Positions 1 through 11,213 of a DNA stretch of 64,000 bases are shown piece after piece (positions within the stretch are counted from its first letter, which is position 1; each line of letters begins with the position of its first letter). The position numbers were made by a program, and so were the translations under genes. The notes under the pieces were generated by a model. The model saw only the letters and a list, made by a program, of their open reading frames with translations. It was not told the origin of the DNA and made no database searches. The stretch is from NCBI GenBank assembly GCA_037176725.1, contig JAZBRS010000026.1, forward strand, positions 61,296,501-61,360,500, given 5' to 3'. Source of the stretch: Posidonia oceanica. Taxonomy: Eukaryota; Streptophyta; Magnoliopsida; Alismatales; Posidoniaceae.

Positions 1-258
1 ATCAAAAAGCATGTATACATGGCATGTGCATGTGCGGTGGCATAGCAACTGTGTAAAGCAAAGCATTTACCACTCAAAAAGCATGTATAATGCATAAACA
101 AAGCAAACAAGAGCAATGTAAGCAATAAATCATGTAAACAGGCAAAAGGCAAGCTGAAAAGCATGGAAACAAGCAAGAGGCAAGCAAAATGCAAAATCCA
201 AGCAAGCGAGAAAGCCAAAACGAAAGCCGAAGTCTAAAATCCCCTGCGGAGTCACCAC
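1..258 (-). mobile_element. Element A: start of internal region (Ogre/Tat-like Gypsy)
   Basis: Read on the minus strand, this is what follows a 5' LTR: a primer-binding site right after the LTR end, then non-coding leader rich in repeated GCAT/TGCTT words. The rest of the element lies beyond base 1. No gag or pol is visible here, so whether the element carries genes cannot be told. Orientation comes from the primer site and from the LTR termini at 259 and 4194. Confidence 0.65.
241..258 (-). other. Primer-binding site, tRNA-Arg type
   Basis: The minus strand reads TGGTGACTCCGCAGGGG one base after the LTR end (CA at 260-259). It is nearly complementary to the 3' end of plant tRNA-Arg(ACG), whose expected complement is TGGCGACTCCGCTGGGG. 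tRNA-Arg priming is typical of the Tat/Ogre lineage of Gypsy elements, which is why element A is assigned there. Confidence 0.75.
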
Positions 259-467
259 TGTAGCGACCCCATCTTGAAATCCAGACCGCCGAGGGGCCCG
301 AGAGAGAGAGAGGTCACTAGAAGAGCCATGAAGAGGAAAACAAAGATAAAGCAAAAACGGAGTCACCACCTAGTCTATTAAGTCAGGAGACGAGGAAAAC
401 TGAGGAAATGCATGAAAACATGCAAAATGAATGACTCGTACCAAGGACGAGGGCAAAAGGGTCACTG

Positions 468-548
468 CAGGCCAAAGAAAGGGTAAGGACTCCTGTTACA
501 CACGGGGAAGGTGTTAGGCACCCCCGATACGCCCGAAATCGGTCTTTC
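468..548 (-). other. Conserved LTR block (copy in A)
   Basis: About 80 bp nearly identical to 5867-5949 (LTR B) and 55249-55330 (LTR M), while surrounding LTR sequence is strongly diverged. In LTR sense it contains GGGGGTGCCTAACACC, then GTAACAGGAGTCCTT, then a CCTTTCTTTGG-like segment. It sits 200-370 bp from the LTR 3' end in all three. Function unknown. Confidence 0.7.
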
Positions 549-840
549 TAGGCTAAACTCGCTCACATATGCAAGATTATCGACAATGCTTACCTTAACT
601 GCGCGCCCGAGGGGCGAGGAATGCTATGCCATGCTATGAATGCTCTAAACATGCCTTAAATGCCTAAATGCCATGTATGCTTTAATTACATGCTCAAATG
701 TGTGCTCAAAGTGCCACAATGTGTGATGGAAAGTAAACGTGCAGCCTATGTGCTCAACAGCGCTATCAATGTTCCGAACGGGGCATACCCTAGTTCGTAA
801 GAACACCAAACAGTAAGCATCACTGCTCTAAATGCAATGC

Positions 841-1023
841 AAGCGAGAAACAAAACATCAGGTAAAACCACGTAATGCGGATAGCGACACGCAAAGGGGA
901 AAACAAAACAGAAGCAGCAAACTATGCAATGCAAGCGAGAAACAAAACATCGGGTAAAACCACGCAATGTGGATAGCGACACGCAAAGGGAAAACAAAGC
1001 AGAAGTAGAAAACCATGCAATGC
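841..1023. repeat. 92-bp tandem duplication in LTR A
   Basis: Two head-to-tail copies (841-932 and 933-1023), both starting AAGCGAGAAACAAAACATC and differing at a modest number of sites. They lie inside LTR A and explain the Cys/Phe-rich open frames on the minus strand, which are not genes. Confidence 0.85.
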
Positions 1024-1759
1024 AGGAGTACGACAAACAAAGCGAAGCAAAATAGGGGCGATAAAACCTGATCTATCTGCTCGAAAAGACAGATCGAGAA
1101 AACAATGCATGCGATGCAAGTTACAAGGTAATGAATAATATGCAGTGATTCAGGTGGACATAGCTTGAGGATCTGATGCCTGATCTGAATAAACTTAGGT
1201 TGGAATGAAAGATCATTCAACTAGGAAGACCAGGATGGTTAGATCGTGAAGATCCAACGGTCTGATCAAAAGTTATTCAAAAATCTAGTCAGATGGATCA
1301 AGGGCCAGATGAAAACCTATATTGATGCAGTAGTGGTCTAAATGGGGGCCTAAATGCAAAATGCCCATGTATGCATGCAATGCAATGAATTCTACATGCA
1401 ATGAGGCTAAAGGTGCTGGGAAAAGTGCAAGGGATGATATGCAATGCCATGAGAGTGCAATGCATGCAAAATTGCAAATGTAGGGACCTAAATGCAATTA
1501 AAGTAAACTGCAGGGGCCTAAATGCAATGTCATGGAAAAAATGCAATGCAACAGGGTTAAAGTGTGCTAAAAACTAATGCAGCAATGTAGAAGGCTAGCA
1601 GGGGCAAAATGCAATATTAATTAAAAGACATGCACGCAATAGAGAAAGAAATGGACCTACATGCAGTTTTGAAAACATGCTGGACCTAAGTGCAATGCAA
1701 AACAAACATGCAAACATGCAATCAATTGAAGTTAGGATTAACATGTAATTAACATAAAC

Positions 1760-2430
1760 TGTTGGACTTTATTGCAATGCAATATGGTTTAAAATGCAAC
1801 TTAAATGACATTTAAATGCATGCAGGACTTAAATGCAAATAAAACAAGTTATTGGACTAAACTGCAATGCAATATAGTTCAAAACATGATTTAAATGAAT
1901 GGATGAATGCTCTGAGGACTTAAATGCGATAAAAGTAAGTTATAGGACTTTTTGTTAATGCAATAAGATTTTATACATGATCTAAATGAATGGATGAATG
2001 CTCTAAGGACTTAAATACAACAAAAGTAAGTTACAGGACTTTGTGTTAATGCAATAAGATTAAAAACATGATTTAAACGATTGAATCAAAGCCTGCTAGA
2101 CTAACATGCAATTAAAGTAAGTTACAGGACTTTTCTGTAATGCAATATGATTTTAAACATGATTTAAATGAATGGATGAATGCTCAGTGGACTAAAGTGC
2201 AATAAAAGTAAATCACAGAGCTTTAAGTTAATGCAATATGATTTCAAATATGATTTAAATGAAATGATGGATTGTAAATTGGACTTAAATGCAAATAAAA
2301 TAAATCACAGGACTAAAATGCATTGCAGTATGATTTAAAATGAAATTAAATGATTTAAATGAATGCATGAAGGACTGATTTGTAATAAAACTTAAATGCT
2401 GGACCAAAATGCAATGCAGTAAAGTTTTAA
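1760..2430. repeat. 91-bp tandem array in LTR A
   Basis: The word AGGACT (or a one-base variant) followed by TAAATGCAA recurs at about 1915, 2006, 2097, 2188, 2280 and 2371, a period of 91 bp. More degenerate copies precede it from about 1760. Each unit also carries an AATGCAATA word and an ATGATTTAAATGAATGGATG segment. AT-rich, non-coding. Confidence 0.8.
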
Positions 2431-3597
2431 AACAAAATTAAATGATTTTCAATCAAACGCTGAACCTAAATGCAAACTAAAAAACCTGCAGGACTAAATT
2501 TCAATGTAGCAATGAAATAAAAAATAAAACCATAGTCTGCTACAGTGCTACAGTGGCGACGTAGGCCTCCGGCGATCCAGCGAGCTGCGGAGACTCGGGA
2601 GGCGGCAGCGAGGCACGGGCGGCGTGCAGCTGAGGCGCTGGGGGTCCGGAGAGGGCCTAGAGGCGGTCCGAAGGAGCGGCGGGCGGTCTGCTGCGGTGGA
2701 GCTTGCTCGCAGGCGGCGGTCGGCGCCGGGGAAGAAAGAGAAGGCCGGCGAGGTCAAAAACACAACACAGGGCACGAAATGTGCTGGAAAAGGGTTGGGA
2801 AGCAAGAAAGGACAACGACGAAACTCTAGGAAGTGCTGGTTACCTGAGGGAGTGTGCGGACTGTGCTACCGACCTCGGATGGGTGCAACAATGGTGCTGC
2901 AGGCGGAGGTAGTGCTGGAGGCGGCGGTGATCTGCAGGCGTGGTCCAGGCGAGTTCGTGGAGGTCTGAGGATGCTCTGGGAGGTCTCAAACCTAGCTTCC
3001 CACTCTCAATTCACAGATTTGAAATGATGGGTGCCATTGTGGATTTTTTGGTTCTTTTCTCCTCTGTGGCTCTCACGGTGGATTGGATCTTGCAGGTGGG
3101 TTCATGGGGTGCTTGGGAGTGCTCTGGAAGCAAAATCCGGTTGCTGAGGATGTGTGCTGTGCGTGAATGAAATGGGTTCACTCTGTGTGTAGGGGTGACT
3201 GGGTTGGCTATGTGTGTTCGTGAGTGAATTGGGGATTGCTCTGGAGTTGTGGGAAATCTGGGAATGCTCTGGGTTGTGAATTTTGGTTCGTCAATGCCTC
3301 TATGAGTGTGTGAATGAGTGTCTCCTCTGTAGGTGTTGCAGTGAGTGTATGTGAGATGTGTGTGATCTCAGAATGTGGGGATTCGAATGGGTGGAGAGGT
3401 GTAACTGTGATTGTGGGATTGCTGTGGTCGTGTGCTCCTGAATTGGGTTGGCTCTGTGTGTGAATCAGTTCCTCCTAGCTGTGTGTGTCTCATCCCCTTT
3501 TTCTGTGTGATCCCCCCTATCTGTGTGTTTCTATGGGTCATCCTTTACAGAAGGTGGTGGTGGTCGTGGGGGAATTGGGGTGATTGTGGGGTGATAG

Positions 3598-3965
3598 TGG
3601 TTGTGTTTGAAAGTGGAGGGAAAAGAAGGTTGGAAGGTTGCAGTCGTGGGTTCTTGTGGAGGAGAAGAGAGGAAAGGAGGGAGGGCAGCAGGTGTCGTGG
3701 ACTGTGAGGAGAAAAAAGAAGAGAAAGAAGGAGGGAGAAGTGGGTCGGGCCGAGAAAAGAAAGGAAAAGAGAGAGAGAAAAAGGAAGAGGAAGGGAGGAG
3801 GAAAGGAAAGAAAAAAAGAAGAGAAAAAGGAAATGGGCTGGTGGGCTTGGGTTGTTGGGGAAAGAAGAAAAAAAGAAGAAAAAAAAGAAGAAGAAGAGAA
3901 AGAGGAAGAAAGAAAGAAAAATAGGAAAAAAAGAAGAAAAGAAAAAAGAAAAAAGAAAAAAGAGA
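3598..3965. repeat. Purine-rich low-complexity tract in LTR A
   Basis: Almost uninterrupted GAAGAAA/GGAAAGG runs on the plus strand. The Lys/Glu-rich open frames across it come from this composition and are not accepted as genes. LTR M has an equivalent tract at 59270-59500, so it is a family feature. Confidence 0.8.
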
Positions 3966-5139
3966 AAGGAGAATGGGCTTTGGGCTTGGGCTTGGGCTTG
4001 GTGTGTGGGCTTCTAGGGTTTTCTAAGGTTTAGATGGGATTTCTAGGGTTTATGTTTGAGGTTTTATCCTAGGTTTTGTGAGGGTTTAGTGAGTGGTTTT
4101 CTAGGTTTTATGTGAGGTTTTTGTGTAAGTTTTGTAAGTTTAAGTCCACTTGAGAAGAGCCATTCATATAGGGGTCAAAAGTGGGGTGTCTACACCTATC
4201 CTAGCAGTGACTAGTGCTGTCGCCGCTAATAGTGGTGACTCGCTTTGTCGTCATCACGAGGGGTGACTCACTGTGAGAAACAGAGCAGCCGCGCCACCCA
4301 TTCGAACACTCCTGCGCCGCGCGTTTGGAAGCTTCTGGCCACTCCGCCCCCATCGCCCTAACACCACCACGTCCTCCCACGACCATGCCCCACGATCCCA
4401 CAATCTCCTCCCACCTTGCCCTGCCACCCAAACCTTCTGTGCCCCTTGACCGAACAAAAACGGCACCCAACTCATTCTTCCACCACCACCATCCAACTGA
4501 GAGAAAGCAAGAGAATTCCGAGCGTCCCTAGCGAACTAGAGCCTCTCCCGTGCGAGTGAGAGTCTCCTGTGTGTTCCCCAGCTGCCAAGCCATTGTTTCC
4601 GAGCTCCCAACGCCCACCGTTGCCACGCCGAGCCCGCCATCGCTGCCGCACCCATTTCGCCGCCCGTCTCTCCAGCCAACTCCACAGGTAGTTGCTCTTC
4701 CCCCTTTGCATGTTTGAACCCCTAGGAACCTTCCCAGCTTCCTTCCCTCGCTACCCGAATAGCCACACCTGCTCCTCGCACTCTTGGCCGTCCCCTTGGC
4801 CGGTGACATGCGGTGACGCCAGTGAGCTCTGAGCAGAGGCGAGAAAGAGACATAGCCACTCCCACTTGCTTGCATTGCTTCCCCTCGCGTCCCTCTCATC
4901 CTCCAGTAGCTTCACAGCTCGATTCCTCAGATCGCCGGCCGCTCCCGTGGCCGGAATTCGTCGAACTCCGGCAGCAAAGAGGAGGGGGACGAGTGGAGCA
5001 ATCCACTTGCCTGTTTCCCACACCGAGGGTGTGGATGTGATCGTGGGAACGCCATGATGCTTCCCTGATCAACGGCGGCCTGTCTCGTGGCGCTGACGTC
5101 GCGTAGTTCGATGTCGAAGTTCGTCACCGGAACTATCGC

Positions 5140-5490
5140 AGGCTGGAGTTTGGGCCGCTGTATCTCGCGGCTCAGGCGATCATTTTGCATGCTGATTATA
5201 TGCTTGTTTTCGTGGATGTATGCTCTTTATTTCCATGTATTTAGTTGCATGATTTGCAGCACCGGAGGCATGAGGTTTGGTGATGAAGTTCAGCCTCTAG
5301 ACTGCCAGGTTTGTCGCCATTCTAAGCAGTGACTCAGCCTGTGGTTCAGGCAGTCCCTTGGCCAGACTTTGGGCCAACGTATCTCATGGCTCGGGCATCC
5401 ATTTCGCATGCCGATTGTTCGGTTTTGTTCTTGAATGTGCTGTCTATATTTCCATGTATTTAGTTCCCTGTTTCGCAATATTTGCATGCC
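5140..5490. repeat. 219-bp tandem duplication in LTR B
   Basis: Two diverged copies spaced 219 bp apart. Both contain TTTGGGCC..GTATCTC..GGCTC, then TTCCATGTATTTAGTT about 90 bp later (first copy from 5149, second from 5368). Non-coding part of LTR B. Confidence 0.7.
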
Positions 5491-5866
5491 ATTTTAGAGG
5501 CGATGAAGTTGACTGTCTGAGATAGCCTGCAGAGGGCCCTGTCGCCGCTCTCGCTGATGACTTGCGCCGCCGCCGTTCTTACTAGTGACGCACCCTGTCA
5601 CTGTGATGACCGGCGACCCATGCCTGAACTCAGACAGTAGACAAAGCCACCTGTTTACCGCTTTACCTTAGCTTGCTTTGCTCCTGTTTTGTATTCCTAG
5701 CTTATTTTATCGTCATATCATGCAGATTTAACTTTAATTAGGCATTTTGGCATGATGTTGCTATGCTTTGCATGGTTTACAAATGCATCTTGCATACTGC
5801 CCTCGGGCGAACATAAACCAGCATTTTACGCCAACATAAGCCACATAATAGCAGATTGGCCAAGAA

Positions 5867-5949
5867 AGACCGACTTCCTCGGGCATGTCGGGGGTGCCTA
5901 ACACCTTCCCCGCCCGTAACAGGAGTCCTTACCCTTTCTTTGGACCGCA
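5867..5949 (+). other. Conserved LTR block (copy in B)
   Basis: Plus-strand copy of the block at 468-548, with GGGGGTGCCTAACACC and GTAACAGGAGTCCTTACCC intact. It lies about 290-370 bp before the LTR 3' end at 6234, the same relative position as in LTRs A and M. Confidence 0.7.
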
Positions 5950-6234
5950 TTGATTTTGTGCCATACACATTTGGGTCGGATTTGTTTATTTTCAAACTGC
6001 ATGAGTTTTCTTGCATGTTTTCATATACGATTTTCCTAGTCTTCTGGTTTTAATAGATTAGGTGGTGACTCCATGTCTTTTTCTTTTGTTTTCCTTCGCA
6101 TTCGCCCTACTTTTCCGGTGCTTTTCGAGTCATTTTCCCCTCGAATCCACCATTTAGCCGTGGCCCCCTCCCGAGCCAGCACGTGCGAGCTTTGGCAGCG
6201 TGTGACCAGGTCGCCGAGAATGGTCGTAGCAACA

Positions 6235-6466
6235 AGTACAGGTGTGCTTCATTCTCAGAACTAAATTCCATACCCATATAAGGCTGAATAGGCACTTGAG
6301 AAGTGTACTGTTCTATATTTTGCTCCTCCAACTATTCCTCGTTTATATCAAGATCTACCCAAATGTTTTCATCTTTGTTGCCACACATATCTTCCTCAGC
6401 TATATCAACATCTATAGATAAATTTCCATGCTTGCTACCAAACTCTTCATCGACATCTATATAATC
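6235..6466 (-). pseudogene. FAR1/FHY3-related (FRS) gene fragment, N-terminal exon
   Basis: FRS proteins are plant transcription factors derived from MULE transposases. They begin with an acidic stretch followed by a WRKY-GCM1-type FAR1 DNA-binding domain. Here the minus strand opens after a plausible splice acceptor (..TGTATGTAG at 6467 upward), reads an acidic segment (DVDEEFGSK, DVDIAEEDM), and then the start of a FAR1 domain, PYMGMEFSSENEAHLY. The frame stops exactly where LTR B begins at 6234. One in-frame TAG (near 6332) interrupts the acidic region. The zinc-coordinating remainder and any MULE domain would lie left of the window, beyond A and B. The MEF.SE.EA motif is characteristic, but the fragment is short, so the subfamily is uncertain. 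Intronless MULE transposases share this domain. Confidence 0.6.
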
Positions 6467-6701
6467 CTACATACACAAACATGAAATTTTACCTTCACTG
6501 TCATTCTAAAGAGGAGGTAAAAAAATCCCATACAAAAAATTGTCACACTCATAGACAGAACAAAGATGAAATAACACAAAAATCCCATACAAAAAATAGA
6601 TAGAACAGAGATGATGAATCTGCTGAAGAAAGCTTATTACATGACACAAATCCCATACAAAAATACACTGACATGAATCTGCTGAAGATGATTACTAAGC
6701 T

Positions 6702-6777
6702 ATTACCAGGCTATGATTACTAGAAAGCTTATTACCAGGCTATGATTACTAGAAAGCTTATTACCAGGCTATGATTT
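6702..6777. repeat. 29-bp tandem repeat, 2.6 copies
   Basis: The unit starts ATTACCAGGCTATGATTACT and repeats at 6702, 6731 and 6760. The copies are identical until the third breaks off. Confidence 0.9.
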
Positions 6778-7891
6778 ATAAAATATACAAAAAATATAGA
6801 TAACTTCCACAGTCCAGTTACATATGAAACAACATGTAGTAGCATAGTAGAGTTTGGTAGAAAATCTTTTTCAACAATAGAACTGGCTTTTTTAGGTTTA
6901 ATAAGCATATTCATATCATATTCAATAAGGCATGTTTGTCTTCCATTAGATTTGCAAGGATGCTTGAACTGGCTTTTTTCAACAATAGATCCATTAGATT
7001 TGCAAGGATGCATTTTGTTCAAGAATTGATATTTAGTGGAAGATATCATACCTTCGGTCCCTCTTGAGATTCAATGATTACAACTCCTTGTCGAATGGGG
7101 AGCTTTTGTGCCATCTGCGAAAAGAAGAGATTTGACCACTCCATCAGTGCTCCTTGATTTGGGATCTCGCCAAAAGAGTAGGTCGACTAGAGCAAGTGAA
7201 ATCCCAAAAGAGAAGAATGCAGGGCGACTAGGGCTAGCAATGCCACCATATGAGACGCCGGAAGAGGAGAACGCAGGGCGACGGAGAGCAAGTGAAATCC
7301 CAAAAGAAGAGAACAAGTGAAATCCTGGAAAAGGAGAACGCAAGGCGACTAGAACAAGCGAGAAGAGGAGAACGTAGATCGACGGGGCGAAGAGAGTGTA
7401 GCTTGCCTGAACACGACATCACGACGGCGAACGCAAATCGCCTGAACACCACCTGATGAGACGTCTGAAGAGACGTCACCTGATCGCCTAAACACCACCT
7501 GATGAGACACCTGATCGCCTGAATGCCATGACTAGGGCAAGCGAGTACACAAAATAGACGCCTGCCTGATGATTCGTATTTCATTTGGTTTAATCGTGGC
7601 CGTAGGTTTCTCTGGACGGCAAGGATTTAATGTGCCTACATGCAACTACATATACATTATTTCATTGTTTTTATTCATACCATTTTAAATTCAATTATAT
7701 TATTGTTGATATTTGCCTAAAAATTCTAATAATCTTGAAGAAGAAAATAAACGAAGACGAGAAACTAAAAAAAACCCAAAATAAGAAACCCTAAAGTAGA
7801 CCAGATTTTGGGGCCTTCAGAGCTGCACAGCACCACCGTAGGTCGGTTCCCATCATGAGGCTCGACCACCACCACCACAAGAAGGGTTACA

Positions 7892-7911
7892 TGTGTGTGT
7901 GTGTGTGTGTG
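7892..7911. repeat. (TG)10 microsatellite
   Basis: Ten uninterrupted TG units. Confidence 0.95.
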
Positions 7912-8394
7912 AGAGGAAAAACAATGGGTGGTTCACCGGGGCAGTGGCAGGTTTCACCTGATTCAAATTGAAAACTACAGACTTGAAGCATCAGGTGCGG
8001 GGAGAAATCTAGAAGGAGTTCCCTCGCCCTCAGGGGTTTTTCGTTGCTTGGGATGTCTGGTTGTCCACATACTCATCCCCTCGCTCTACCTCAGCAGGCA
8101 ATTGTGCCAACTGCCAAGTCGTCCCCGATGTTATATTGTGTTTAATATCTCCAAACCAACTTGCATAAATTTTATCTAATATATCTGTCACTGGTTTATA
8201 TTTGTTTAGCTACACTTGTATTGTTGATTTAGAGTTACATCTTTACCACAAATTTGTACTTCTTTTAATTCGTATATCTTAAAAGGATTTAAACCTGATA
8301 TTAGTGTGTCATTTGTGTTGTTTTGTTAACAGGTTTCCTGTTTAGTCTTAACCTGTTGAGTTGTGTCATTCCCACTCCTTATTAACTTTTAATC

Positions 8395-9342
8395 ATGGAC
8401 ATGTATTTATCCACGAAAATTGCATAGTTCGCTCCTCTTATGCATGAGAAGTTTGCTGACCAAAATTTCAAGAGGTGGCAACACCAAATGAAATTTTGGT
8501 TAACTACTTTAGGATTATTTTCAGTTATTTCTGCTAATTTAGAAAAATCTTCTAGCACTCTTAGTACACGTGCAGATAAGTCCTCCACACCCATCTCATC
8601 AACATCTAAGGAAAGTAATAAGGTTAAAGAAAAGGAACTAGATGAATTTTGCCATGGCTGCATCTTATTAGGTTTGTCCAACTAACTATATGATCTTTAC
8701 CGTTCTACCTCTTTTGCGTGTGAACTTTGGGATGCACTAGATAAAAAATATGGAACAGAAAATGAAGGCTTAGAGAGATATTTTTTTGCAAAATTTTTGA
8801 ATTTCAAAATGGAAGACAATAAGTCAGTCTTAGAGCAAACCTTAGATCTCCAATCTTTGGTTCATGAAATGAAGATGAGGGGATTAGAAATCAATGGCAC
8901 TGCTTTAGTTTCTACCATTATAGAAAAACTTCCACCCTCTTAGGATAACTTTGCCAAAGGCTGAAGACACAAGAGAGGTCTTGTTTCACTAGATGATGTC
9001 ATTGTCTCTATTAGGATTGAAGAGAATCTTAGAGTCCTCAACAAATCCTCAAGTCCTAGCTATATATCAACCCAATGCTCATCTAGTTGAATCCAAGTCT
9101 TCTCATAAGAAAATAAAATCACATTTTCAGCATAAGAAGAATCACTCTCATACCAAAAACAAGATCTCTAAGTCCCATACCTCTATACCCAGACCTTGTT
9201 ATGTTTGTGGGAAAACCAATCATGTGGCGAAAAATTGCTACCATAGTTTTACAGGAAACGCCAATGTCAACCCTCCAAAGCCACTCCAGAGGTGCACATG
9301 GTTACTGATTCTATTGGCATTTCTGTCATTCTATGACCACTG
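8395..9342 (+). pseudogene. Copia element C: gag remnant
   Basis: Translated pieces match the Copia gag type (UBN2/retrotran_gag families): FADQNFKRWQHQMKFWLTTL near 8450, then a serine-rich linker, CHGCILLGLSN, a LWDALDKKYG motif near 8730, FKMEDNKSVLEQ, and a CCHC zinc knuckle CYVCGKTNHVAKNC near 9200. The frame is broken by stops (for example at 8683 and 8941) and by frameshifts. Element C is old and non-functional. It continues into protease and integrase sequence, then into repeat D. Confidence 0.75.
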
Positions 9343-9354
9343 ATAGGTGGATTT

Positions 9355-10575
9355 CCTTTATTCCAGAAATCAATGTAGTCAATTACTCTTTTGACTGGTG
9401 GCTTGATTCTGGAGCTAATGTCCATATTTGTTGTAATCGTTCCCTATTTCTATCTATCAGGCTACGAATTGTGGACGGAGCGTAAGAATGGGGAACGGGG
9501 TTGTGCACGCATAATAGGGGAAGGATGAGTTGATTTGAAAATGACTTTTGGGAAGATCATATCCTTACATAACGTGTTGCATGTCCCAGATGTTAGAAGG
9601 AACCATGTTGCGCGTCTTTGTTAATTCTAAGTCATTATAAAGTTGTTCTTGAGTCTGGTCGTGTTGTTATTAGTTTGTTTGATTCCTTTGTTGGAAAATG
9701 ATATATATCTGAAACTTCTATTGTTAATAAAATTCTTCCTACTGTGTACTTTACTGTAGCCTGTGATATGTGGCATTTAAGATTAGGACATGTTAATAAA
9801 GATTGTATGAGAAGAATGATGAATTTAGAGTTAATTCCTAAACTTCAGAATGACAAACATAAGAAATGCCAACATGTGTTGAAGCTAAGCAACCTAGAAA
9901 ACAATTTAAATCAGTTCAACATAGAGAGATTAAGTTATTAGAATTAATTCACACAAATATATGTGAAATGAATGGTGAATTAACTAAAGGTGGTAAAAGA
10001 TACTTCATAACTTTTATAGATGATTTTTCCAGATATTGTCAAGTGTATCTTATGAAACATAAAGATGAAGTTATGGAAAAATTCTTAATTTACAAAGCTA
10101 TGGCTAAAAGACAAACTAAAAATTTGATAAAGAAAGTGAGATCAGATAGAGGAGGAGAATATACTTCAACTGAAATTCAAAAATATTGTGAAGAATTTGG
10201 AATAATACATCAATTAACTTCACCATATTCACCTCAATCTAATGGTATTGCTGAAAGGAAAAATAGAACTTTAACCAACATGATGAATTCTATGTTAATA
10301 ACTTCAGGATTGTCTAAATGTTGGTGAGGTGAAGCACTTTTAACTTCATGTAAAATTCTTAACATGATACCTCAAAAAGGAAAAGATTTAACCCCATATG
10401 AAATGTGGCATAAAATAAAACACAATCTAAAAACTCTTAAAGTTTGGAGCTATCTTGCTAAGATTGGGGTTCCTGATAATAAAAAAAGAAAACTTGGTCC
10501 AAAAACTATAGATGGTATTTTCTTAGGGTATGCAAACGATCAATATGTGTATAGATTTTTGATAATAAAATCTAA
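9355..10575 (+). pseudogene. Copia element C: protease and integrase remnant
   Basis: Begins with the aspartic protease signature WLDSGANVHIC (about 9400), followed by frameshifted sequence. The pre-integrase zinc region follows (WHLRLGHVN at about 9768, with KKCQ), then the integrase core. Core motifs visible are LIHTNICEM, FITFIDDFSRYC, VRSDRGGEYTS, SPQSNGIAERKNRTL and FLGY. These give the D-D-E catalytic pattern (FIDD, SDRGGEY, GIAERKN). Stops and shifts break it, for example TGA near 10325. It ends abruptly at 10575 where repeat D starts. The reverse transcriptase expected next is missing, and only the RNase H tail reappears at 22575. Confidence 0.8.
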
Positions 10576-10706
10576 TAGACCTGTCAAACGAATCATGTCA
10601 TGTACCTATCGTGTCGTGTATAAACATGTATACTATATGTATATGTTAAATCCAAACACGACCCATTCAATTATCGTGTACCTAATACTAAACCCAAACA
10701 CGAACT
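10576..10706. repeat. ACACGA-rich repeat D, left part
   Basis: Starts TAGACCTGTCAAACGAATC and is full of CGTGT/ACACG words in both orientations (TATCGTGTCGTGTATAAAC, CCAAACACGACCC). It resembles a short non-autonomous DNA transposon with internal inverted repeats that is common in plant genomes. Interrupted at 10706 by element E and resumed at 19999. Confidence 0.55.
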
Positions 10707-11213
10707 TGTAGATATCCCATTTTCGCATTTCTAAGAGTTCTTTTAAGATAGGGACCTTGAAGCGCCCCAAATCACATGTCTAAGTGTTGATAACACATTT
10801 CCCAGACCTTCCGTAATTTCTTCGAAGCATCGCTTGATCCTACTTGACTCAGGTTGTTGGCTGTGGCAGAGCTGACGCACTCAGACTCACAACAAGTCCG
10901 AGTACCTCGAGTGTCCTTTATTTTTACTCAGATTCGTGGCAGATTTGAGTTAGAAAAGATGTCTTCATGATTTCATAGACTATCTGAAGTTTCCTGACCT
11001 TTTATCATGTTTTCTCTGGATAGAACCTAAGAACTAGAGCTAGGAATGAACTGAGCTTGCTAGTTGCCAGCTAGGGAGGCGACATGGATAGACACCCTTT
11101 GAACAGGCGACTAACCTAGACGTCATCGTAGTAAGCGACTAACTGTCGTGGGCTCCTTTAACCGCCTCTTGCAGTTATTTTTGATGGTTGTTTCCCACGA
11201 TCCCACCGACTGT

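Larger units (their letters stand above)
259..4194 (-). mobile_element. Element A: 5' LTR, 3936 bp, minus orientation
   Basis: On the minus strand the LTR begins TGTAGACACCCC (4194 inward) and ends GGGGTCGCTACA (259), so it has TG...CA ends and an imperfect terminal inverted repeat. The primer-binding site follows directly. From its 3' side it holds a block conserved with LTRs B and M (468-548), a 92-bp duplication (841-1023), a 91-bp tandem array (1760-2430), a GC-rich section (2540-2970) and a strongly purine-rich section (3598-3965). Open frames inside it are short or of biased composition, and none is recognisable as a protein. Its 5' flank is LTR B, so A inserted into B. The expected 5-bp target duplication would be CCTAT at 4195-4199, but the partner lies outside the window. 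Confidence 0.75.
4195..6234 (+). mobile_element. LTR B, 5'-truncated, plus orientation (Ogre/Tat-like)
   Basis: The conserved LTR block reads in the plus sense at 5867-5949, opposite to A. The segment ends ...CGTAGCAACA at 6234, where the FRS coding sequence resumes. The GGTGGTGACTCC motif seen near the 3' end of LTR A is also present (6060-6072). There is no TGT.GACACC start at 4195, because element A inserted there and the 5' part lies left of the window. No primer-binding site follows 6234, so this is a 3' LTR or a solo LTR. GC-rich at 4200-5000; short open frames there are not recognised as proteins. Confidence 0.65.
6467..8394. other. Unassigned region
   Basis: No gene is recognised. 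The 6467-7600 part lies upstream of the FRS fragment and could be its 5' intron, leader or promoter; this is inference. It has a 29-bp tandem repeat (6702-6777), a duplicated AACTGGCTTTTTT..CCATTAGATTTGCAAGGATGC motif (6880-7015), and repeats of AGCAAGTGAAATCCCAAAAG about 97 bp apart (7190 and 7287). It also has repeated CACCTGATGAGAC (7450-7510). 7600-8394 is AT-rich with a short TG microsatellite and may include the 5' leader or LTR of Copia C, but no LTR boundary or tRNA-Met primer site was found. Confidence 0.4.

Noticed and set aside
746..1220. Cys/Phe-rich frames of 96 and 120 codons on the minus strand
   Set aside because: Generated by the 92-bp duplication and related words in LTR A, with no signal of a real protein.
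3638..4033. 131-codon Lys/Glu/Arg-rich frame in LTR A
   Set aside because: Direct product of the GAAGAAA purine tract. No non-repetitive sequence, and it is antisense to the LTR.
259..4194. A complete small element in plus orientation with TG...CA ends
   Set aside because: The minus strand has a proper primer-binding site right after the end at 259, so this is an LTR read on the minus strand, not a whole plus-strand element.
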